DNA from: Galeruca laticollis
Lineage: Eukaryota > Arthropoda > Insecta > Coleoptera > Chrysomelidae
Assembly: GCA_963921935.1 (NCBI GenBank)
Contig: OY998185.1
Coordinates: forward strand, 63,069,717-63,133,716
Direction of reading: 5' to 3'
Length of the DNA: 64,000 bases
The position numbers and the translations under genes are program-made. The stretch's first letter is position 1. The number at the start of each line of letters is the position of its first letter. The notes beneath the pieces are model-generated. The model was not told where the DNA came from and made no database searches. It saw nothing but the letters and a program-made list of their open reading frames with translations. Positions 57,637-64,000 of the stretch are shown here, piece after piece.

Positions 57637-58189
57637 ATTGAATCGAAATTTGGGAAAAAGAAGTACAATCGTAGACGAGTTATGGAGTGTCATTGGGTTT
57701 TGGGAATGATCGCTCAAAACTCAGAAGATCTGAGGCTAGTTGTTTGTCCGCAAAATAAAAGAGATGCTGCTACCCTTCTAGAAATTATTAAAAATCATGT
57801 GACAGTGGGATCTATTATTCATACGGATTATTGGAAAGCTTACAATGGACTTTCCAATTATGAATATATTCATCACACAGTAAATCATACCGTGGAATTT
57901 GTGGCGGATGATGGGACACATACTCAGAGGATATAATCTCAATGGAATGCAGCGAAAAGGTATTTGAGAGATCAGCATATTCCTGAAGATGAGTTTCCTG
58001 ATAAACTTTGTGAATACCTTTGGAGGCGGTATTGTAAGAAACATAAGTTAGATCCAATGGTTGAATTATTAAATTCAATTAGAATGGAGTACGGTGTTTG
58101 CATAGATAGAATATATAACATTTTCTTTACTATGTTATTGGACAAGCTCATAGGTTCAGTTAAATCTGTAGGTCCTGGCTCATAACTTA

Positions 58190-60589
58190 TGCACCGCTCG
58201 TTTTATTGTGTGAGATATTATAGTAAGATTTTACACACGACTTGTAGGTACGATTTTTTTTGTGTATATGTAACTTGACAGGATTTAGGTATTATTTTTT
58301 GTCACATAATTATCGCCCACCCCGTAGATAGGTGGTAGGTAAATTTTGAAACGAGGCCAATTGTAATTTATATCGTTTGCCCGCAGCGTATGATTTTATT
58401 TCCGTAAAACCAGGTTATCGTAAAATTTTCGCAGCAATTAGGTAATTTTTTTTCAGACGCGGTAATATCATTTAATCATCTCCAGTGTAATTAATAAAAA
58501 TTATACTTAATTCGCGCGTAAGCAAAACTTGCAACACTGAATTTTTGTTACTACATACTGAACTGTTTACCGATAAGATTTATCAAATCAGCAGAATTTA
58601 TTTCTCTACTTTTCCATCTTATTTACGTAAGTACAATGACATTCGACAAATAGAAAACTAGCGGTGGTCGATTAGTAACTTTTTTATAGTAGACAATTGT
58701 TTTCGCAGTGAGACAGGTCAATCACGCAGTAGAGGTGAAATCATACGGTCCATTCACATATTGAAAATTTTGTATATAAGTGTATAGCATTTTTTTGGGT
58801 CATATTTATATAGTGAAATATATAATAAATTTTTTTATAATTTGTTGGTACCGATACTTTATTCAGATCCCTACCTCGACTTTCCCTTTAGAGTGAGCAG
58901 TGCATTTGAATACGAGGCTGAACAAAAAGATCAACTCTGTCCTGGCAAAGGTAATTAACCGCTTTAAGCCCAGGAGATCCCCGCCTAAATCGGACTGGAT
59001 TTTCTTTTTTCACGCTCGGCTGCTTTATACCATTTGGTGACAGCAAGTTATTACATCTGGTGACACCATTTATTAGATTATGTTTAACAAAGTGTTTGAA
59101 ATATAAAGCATAAAAAAGTTTTCATGTAACTGGTTTCCGTTATTCTAAAATCGGGAAATTTCCGCAGAAAAACTTTTGTAAGTTTGAGTCTGGAGAGGCA
59201 TCTATATACTGAAAAACAAAAAATTTTCCTTAAATTGGTTTCAGCTAAAAAAAAGTTCGCCCGCCTGTGATGTGCAGTTTGTTCTACAAAGTGAAATATA
59301 GGTAGAAATATGTTCATTTATGGATATGGAAAAAATGAAAATACAGTAATTCAATACCTGCCACTGACATAATGCCCTTCTCAAATAAATACACGGAAAT
59401 TTCGAAACGCAGATAACTACGACAGATAAGCCTTCTTAATTTACTGATTTTAATTAGAAAAATCACGAACATAATTGAGCACACTAACGAGGGAAAGTGA
59501 AGTTTTATCAATTAACTAATTCTCTATTCAATCGTTTCGTTGTAAAATCAGTACTTGCCGTCTTGATTTAATAAACGATATTATTCTAGAAACATAACGG
59601 TTGTGTTAGTCCAAAGAGATGTCAATCAAGGTGGTACACGTCGAAGATTTTATCATATTGGGACTTTCTTCTTTCTCCAGAACACAGCGCCGTGTATACT
59701 TTCAATAAACTCTTAATTACGAAAATGTTAAATATGTTCAAGTGGTTCATCGGATGTTAAAGTTTCATTTCATATTTTTGCAAACTTTAACAAATATTCT
59801 CGTAGTTATTTGAATTATGTAAACAATGCTAGTCCTAATATATATGTCACGGCACCGAAAACGAAACAGTTTGATTATTTTTTTTTATTTATTTAATCTG
59901 TTACGTTTTCAATGCCGCACACACTGTATTTTCCTGAGAAACTATCTTTTCCGAATAATTAAAACTTTCAATTTGTGGGCCAGAGGTCAATAGAGATTTA
60001 TGTGAGTGTGGCTTATTTAATTACTTTATCATAGCGTATACTTTCACTAATGTCTAAGCCGCATAATTTGTAGAAAATACTTTACTTTCCACTGTTCCCT
60101 ATCGAACACAAAAAATTGTAATAATGTTGTTTAAACGTATAAAATTAGCGAATTTGAAATGTAAATCAGCTTGTATCTTTATAAAGATAACTAGTATTAA
60201 TCATATTTTAAAACAAATAAAATTAAAATCAGTCTCTAGATTAAATCAAGCTTGCAATATTTAATAACAGGACAGTCTGTATAGTAATCTCGAAGGTCAC
60301 TTAACTTAACTAAAAAAATAGACTCTCGTGTTCCACGACGACGAAGGCCGTAAAACGAATGATCCCTGCAAGAAGAGTAGGAATCAGAGGCCAGTCCCAG
60401 ACTCATCAATTACGAGTTTCACTAATGAGTTTTCGTTTATATATTATATTATAATCACATCTCGGTTTGCTGTAAACACCAATATATACACGGCTGCACA
60501 AATTATTATTTTTAGATGCTTTTGTGACATTTTTAAAAATAAATTTATATAAAATTTATTCCAACTTGCGTCAGAAATAGTTTCTTACA
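58190..60589. other. No gene seen
   Basis: AT-rich. The 58850-59000 stretch is less AT-rich, but its frames show no motif I recognise. Minus-strand ORFs at 59084-59317 and 59314-59511 are not supported. Confidence 0.4.
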
Positions 60590-61754
60590 GTCAGGATTTT
60601 GCGCACTAACTCAAATGTGTTCCAACCAGAGTTTCTGATAGTCAGTAAACGATTAGTTTTCTGTTCCAACTGATTTTCAAACCTGTTTGTAAACTATCAG
60701 AACAGTTTGAGGATTATTCTCTAGCGATTTGTTTGGGGCATATGCATTACTGTTTCTTTAAAATGTGTTTCTATTTGAGTGTTTTGAAATATCTTTAAAT
60801 AAATCGTTAAGTATGATCGACGTAAATTTGAGTGAGATTGGTGACATAATATCGTCCATGGAAAGTAATGATAACAAAAATTTAGAATTGCTACGAAACG
60901 AGTAGATAATAAAAAACAAAATTATTTAAGTATTTTTACATTGAATGAATTATTATTATATATGATATTTTTAGAAGAAATATTGCCCCAGTATTCTGAA
61001 GAAGTGTTCATTGTGTTTACTCACACACTTCAAACTCTTTATCAGCTGTTCCAACTTAAAACATAAATTGATCAGGAAACCAGTATCTTACAGACATGCG
61101 CTTTGGAAACAATTTGAAAACTATAGGAAATCTGTTTGTGATTGAAGGATGGACTATCAAAAAGCGTCACAAATAACAACTCGATAAAATAGTAGTAGTT
61201 TATTATATTTTTCTTTTTCCAAGTTGGTACTTTACAATCTCTACATCACCTGTTATAATACAAATGTCTCCTGACTGTCTATGGTCATGTCTCCCGGGCC
61301 AGTGGGATGGGGAACATTGGCTTTACTGCCCGGTCCAAGAGGAGACAACCTCAATAGAAACCTAAATTCAAGGTGGAAACCAGGCCGAGGAATACGTGGC
61401 TATATAAAATAGTAGCCCTTACTAGTTTCGACCTTGGAACACTGGGCGAACTCCATTGTATTAAACCCCTTACCTCTGCATCGCTGGAGCGTAATTACAC
61501 TAGCTTCTCATAGGACCATTTATGGACAGAAAAATAGAAAAACACCACCGGAGAAGTAGTGGAGAAAACATCCACCTATTCATCTGGATAACCAACAGAG
61601 GGGAAGAATGCGAAACGGCATTGTAGCATGATAAAAATATAATGTTTTTGTATTGTATTATAACTCACGGAGGTAGGATAATTCGGTTAAGCCACCCACT
61701 GAGTATGCAACTTTATACACACTTGTGTATAGTTGGTAGCTTAAGGGAATTAAC
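60590..61754. other. Unassigned GC-richer block, no clear gene
   Basis: A 30-residue ORF with a clean start, MIDVNLSEIGDIISSMESND, ends at a TAG (60812-60904); it may be the N-terminus of a lost transposase, but that is a guess. Bases 61260-61640 are noticeably GC-richer than the surroundings and resemble an untranslated region of a non-LTR element, without any diagnostic motif. Confidence 0.3.
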
Positions 61755-61766
61755 TATGGGTTTTAA

Positions 61767-62008
61767 TTAGTGTTTTTAAATGAAACTCAAGGTCTCTAGT
61801 TAATTCCACAATATAATACAAGTTATTGAAAATTCTAAAAAATTGACAATTGTTTCGATAAATCAATATCATCGAAACAATTGTCAATTTTTTAGAATTT
61901 TCAATAACTTGTATTATATTGTGGAATTAACTAGAGACCTTGAGTTTCATTTAAAAACACTAATATGAGCATATTCCACGAAGTAAGGGTCGAGACAGTC
62001 AATTTCAT
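61767..62008. mobile_element. Penelope terminal palindrome with target duplication
   Basis: Two Penelope 3' tails in inverted orientation form a near-perfect ~200-bp palindrome (tagtgtttttaaatgaaact ... mirrored), with only about a dozen unpaired bases in the middle. The right arm runs about 40 bp further to gtcgagacagtcaatttcat, the Penelope terminus. The 12-bp duplication tatgggttttaa lies at 61755-61766 and 62009-62020. The centre falls in stem II of the hammerhead-like motif: one arm keeps the whole loop and the other starts at ATCGAAAC. Confidence 0.9.
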
Positions 62009-62020
62009 TATGGGTTTTAA

Positions 62021-63363
62021 AATTATTTAAGCATATCCTGGAATAATGGGATTTAAATAATTAAATGGGTGTTTAGAGTAATATTTTTATTAATATTTTT
62101 CATGTGATTCAACCAATCCACGAGTATTTTATCATCTTATGTGGGGATTTTATTTGATTGTCAGTGGTAACACTGATTGCAGATGTCAATAGTAAAGGGA
62201 AGATAAATTATTGGAATCACTTGTCTGATACTTTTCGAGATGTGAAGTCGAGTGTCGAGTATGACAAATCGTGAGTATAAAAAATGGCCGGCACAAGGTT
62301 TATTCCATCTATTTTCGGGACTATCGTGGTGAAAAGCCCTTGGTAGCAAGGTAAGCTTTCGTCTTGCACATATATTTTCACGCTATAGCCCCAATTTCTT
62401 TTTAGGGTTTTTCTGTACAGCATAGTTTTTACATACATTTTTTTACACAACTTTTTGCCACATGGATATGGTTTAAACAGTTTTTTTGATGGGTAATCGA
62501 TGATAGGATGATCATGTCAGGATTTTAAGAAACCTCAAATTTCGGATGTTTCCTGTATGGGATATATTTTCAATATTTTCGTAGAGATAGTTGACAGACT
62601 ATAATACTCCGTTCATGGTAGTAGAGACGTGTCGTATCTCGGATGGCGTTAGCGTTACAGAGCGACAAGAGCTCGTGATGGCGTTTCCACTTCAAGGGAC
62701 GAAGCTGGACTCATGTTTGTTGGTGATAATTGCGGAATTTTTTCATCATGGACAACGATTCTTAACCGGATGAAGGAATCTTGGCTTGTCAACTAAGCCG
62801 ATTAACGATTAATAGTTTGGACACTAACCGCAAGTAACATTCAAAGTTTTATTCGTTTTCATCTGAACTTTAAGCAACTTATTCATTTTGTAATTTCATG
62901 TTTCAATGACACATCAACTTTTATATTTCAATATTTAGTAACTTCACATTCTTATATAGACGTCTATCAATTCACAATTTTATTATTACATTCTTTTACC
63001 TTTGTAAAGTTGAAATATTAACTTTATTATTGAATATCGCCCTGAAATCATATTTCAGCTTAATCTTACTACATAAGAGACACTCTTGGTCCATTTGGTG
63101 ACATCTTGTTAATTATTACAGTTTGTAAAGCTGTAACTGGTATACCGTTCACATGTTACTAAAGATTTAGTGTATTGTACATGATGATCTCATATAGTTG
63201 ATAACATTAGAAATGAATGTCCTACTAATCAAGTGGCGCCTTAAAAAAATAATACTGGACCAGGTTTCAAACATTCCTCACTAACTCACGGCCTTATGCT
63301 CTCCGGCGAAAAGCGAACCTTTGGCAATGTAACCTCACTTCTTGTAGTAACAATAGCAAGCTA
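62021..63363. other. No gene called; weak piggyBac-like segment
   Basis: The minus-strand ORF at 62217-62450 contains YRKTLKRNWGYSVKIYVQDE, loosely like the K-x-WG-x-K-x-W/Y-V block of piggyBac transposases. No catalytic Asp context is convincing. The rest (62600-63360) shows no motif. Confidence 0.25.
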
Positions 63364-63628
63364 AGGTCATATACCGTTAGATCTGTCAAAACTGGGAGAA
63401 TCGGGCAGCGTAGACGAACCTCAGAGAAAGGGACTGACTGAAGGAAGGGTGCGGAAATACCTGCGACTTCTCAATCAGGAAATATCACCTGAAGAGGCCA
63501 GGAAGCAGGTAATTCAGCGCCCAATCACCAAAGGAGTAGTGTCCACCCGAAAAGTAAACTCAAACGGAGAAGGCGAAGCAGAAAAGATGCCGGAAGCATA
63601 TCACTCCTTCGCAGCGATCTCTAAGTAA
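63364..63628 (+). pseudogene. Non-LTR ORF1 (gag-like) fragment
   Basis: An open frame without a start codon reads GHIPLDLSKLGESGSV, RKGLTEGRVRKYLRLLNQEI and SPEEARKQVIQRPITKGVVS, ending HSFAAISK and TAA. The LTExRVRKYLRLxxxGxxPEEARxxA pattern occurs in ORF1 proteins of jockey/I-type elements as I recall them. It is GC-richer than its flanks. A poly(A) run and a minisatellite follow directly. Confidence 0.5.
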
Positions 63629-63639
63629 AAAAAAAAAAC

Positions 63640-64000
63640 AATTGCAATTGTCCAGTCTTTGTCCAGTCTACGTCCAGTCATGGTCCAGTCATGGTCCAGT
63701 CTTTGTCCAGTCTTTGTCCAGTCTTTGTCCAGTCTTTGTCAAGTCTTTGTCCAGTCTTTGTCCAGTCTTTGTCCAGTCTTTGTCCAGTCTTTGTCCAGTC
63801 TTTGTCCAGTCTTTGTCCAATCTTTGTCCAGTCTTTGTCCAGTCTTTGTCCAGTCTTTGTCCATTCTTTGTCCAGTCTTTGTCCATTCTTTGTCCAGTCT
63901 TTGTCCAGTCTTTGTCCAGTCTTTGTCCAGTCTTTGTCCAGTCTTTGTCCAATCTTTGTGCAGTATTTGTCCAGTCTTTGTCCAGTCTTTGTCCAGTCTT
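63640..64000. repeat. 11-bp minisatellite (tttgtccagtc)n, continues past the window
   Basis: About 32 units of tttgtccagtc, with occasional variants (cgtccagtc, atggtccagtc at the start; tccaatc, tccattc). Because 11 is not divisible by 3, three units (33 bp) give an 11-residue period, so the minus-strand ORF at 63689-63952 (DWTKTGQRLDK repeats) is an artefact. Confidence 0.95.

Larger units (their letters stand above)
56006..58188 (+). pseudogene. Merlin transposase relic, split by a Foldback insertion
   Basis: Bases 56006-56250 encode the N-terminal zinc-binding part (GIYRCSRRQQCKPSFSVAKE). The Foldback piece 56257-57213 follows. Coding resumes near 57285 (FGFAHGESYERI), shifts frame, and reads ATIAARMKYCREIVTSAFTS and KIGGPGIIVQ. 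An intron, 57481-57636, leads to IESKFGKRKYNRRR: the Asp that Merlin/IS1595 enzymes have in the (E/Q)-I-D-E-S-K motif is absent. IIHTDYWKAYNGLSNYEYIH has the second Asp. THTQRI is followed by TAA (57936-57938) exactly where the catalytic Glu belongs, then SQWNAAKRYLRD continues in frame to about 58185. Confidence 0.88.

Noticed and set aside
62217..62450. piggyBac transposase fragment
   Set aside because: Only a weak resemblance around WGYSVKIYV; no catalytic Asp block could be placed.
63689..63952. Repetitive 87-residue minus-strand ORF
   Set aside because: It is produced by the 11-bp minisatellite; any frame of such a repeat gives an 11-residue period.

Overview
This is an AT-rich, repeat-dominated stretch of nuclear DNA from a metazoan, most probably an insect. 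The evidence is the mix of element families: Penelope-like elements with GIY-YIG domains, RTE-type non-LTR elements ending in ATG repeats, Merlin, Crypton, a pogo-like element, a Tc1-related DDE element, hAT, MULE and Ty3/gypsy with a tRNA-Leu-type primer site. GT-AG introns of 59-156 bp lie inside transposase genes. There is no operon structure, no ribosomal or transfer RNA and no bacterial signal. No intact host gene could be supported; the only host-derived sequence recognised is a decayed histone H3 pseudogene at 27960-28321. The exact species cannot be told from the sequence.

Layout. 1-2790: a Ty3/gypsy pol relic cut by a 5'-truncated non-LTR element (11-bp target duplication) and by a 554-bp foldback MITE. 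5305-8121: a gypsy element with both LTRs, a tRNA-Leu primer site and a 4-bp target duplication, but only gag and a scrap of protease inside; gag carries a SAP-like N-terminus and a long hendecad repeat. 10.1-10.7 kb: mariner and reverse-transcriptase relics. 11.2-13.4 kb: a degenerate ~41-bp tandem array. 14.2-16.2 kb: a Tc1-related transposase split by a pogo/jerky-like relic. 16.3-18.4 kb: a 2.1-kb Foldback-like palindrome whose arms are ~173-bp tandem repeats. 19.7-20.6 kb: an RTE relic.

20967-25929: a head-to-head Penelope dimer with a 14-bp target duplication, carrying a 719-bp foldback insertion and a 1.84-kb MULE with an apparently intact FLYWCH+MULE transposase. 27.0-30.5 kb: copia gag relic, H3 pseudogene, a second Penelope family as a 1.5-kb palindrome, and an RTE 3' end. 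32.1-38.8 kb: RTE relic, a 1-kb TIR element, a Crypton tyrosine-recombinase relic, a five-unit tandem repeat and a Penelope RT relic. 39682-42730: a solo LTR of the 5.3-8.1 kb gypsy family, split by a near-intact pogo-like transposon with a C-terminal PHD-like finger.

42.7-45.3 kb: small relics. 45461-48242: a hAT element with exact 8-bp target duplication and a deleted centre. 49315-51777: a complete Tc1-related element with an intact transposase and a D82E spacing. 54.9-55.1 and 61.8-62.0 kb: short Penelope terminal copies with 12-13-bp target duplications, one a near-perfect palindrome. 56.0-58.2 kb: a Merlin transposase broken by a second Foldback copy and lacking two catalytic residues. 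63.4-64.0 kb: a non-LTR ORF1 fragment, then an 11-bp minisatellite that runs off the edge.

These pieces do not work together as a pathway; the window records nested transposition. Relative ages can be read from it: the MULE (22997-24836), the Tc1-related element (49315-51777) and the pogo-like element (39908-42572) are young, and most others are old.
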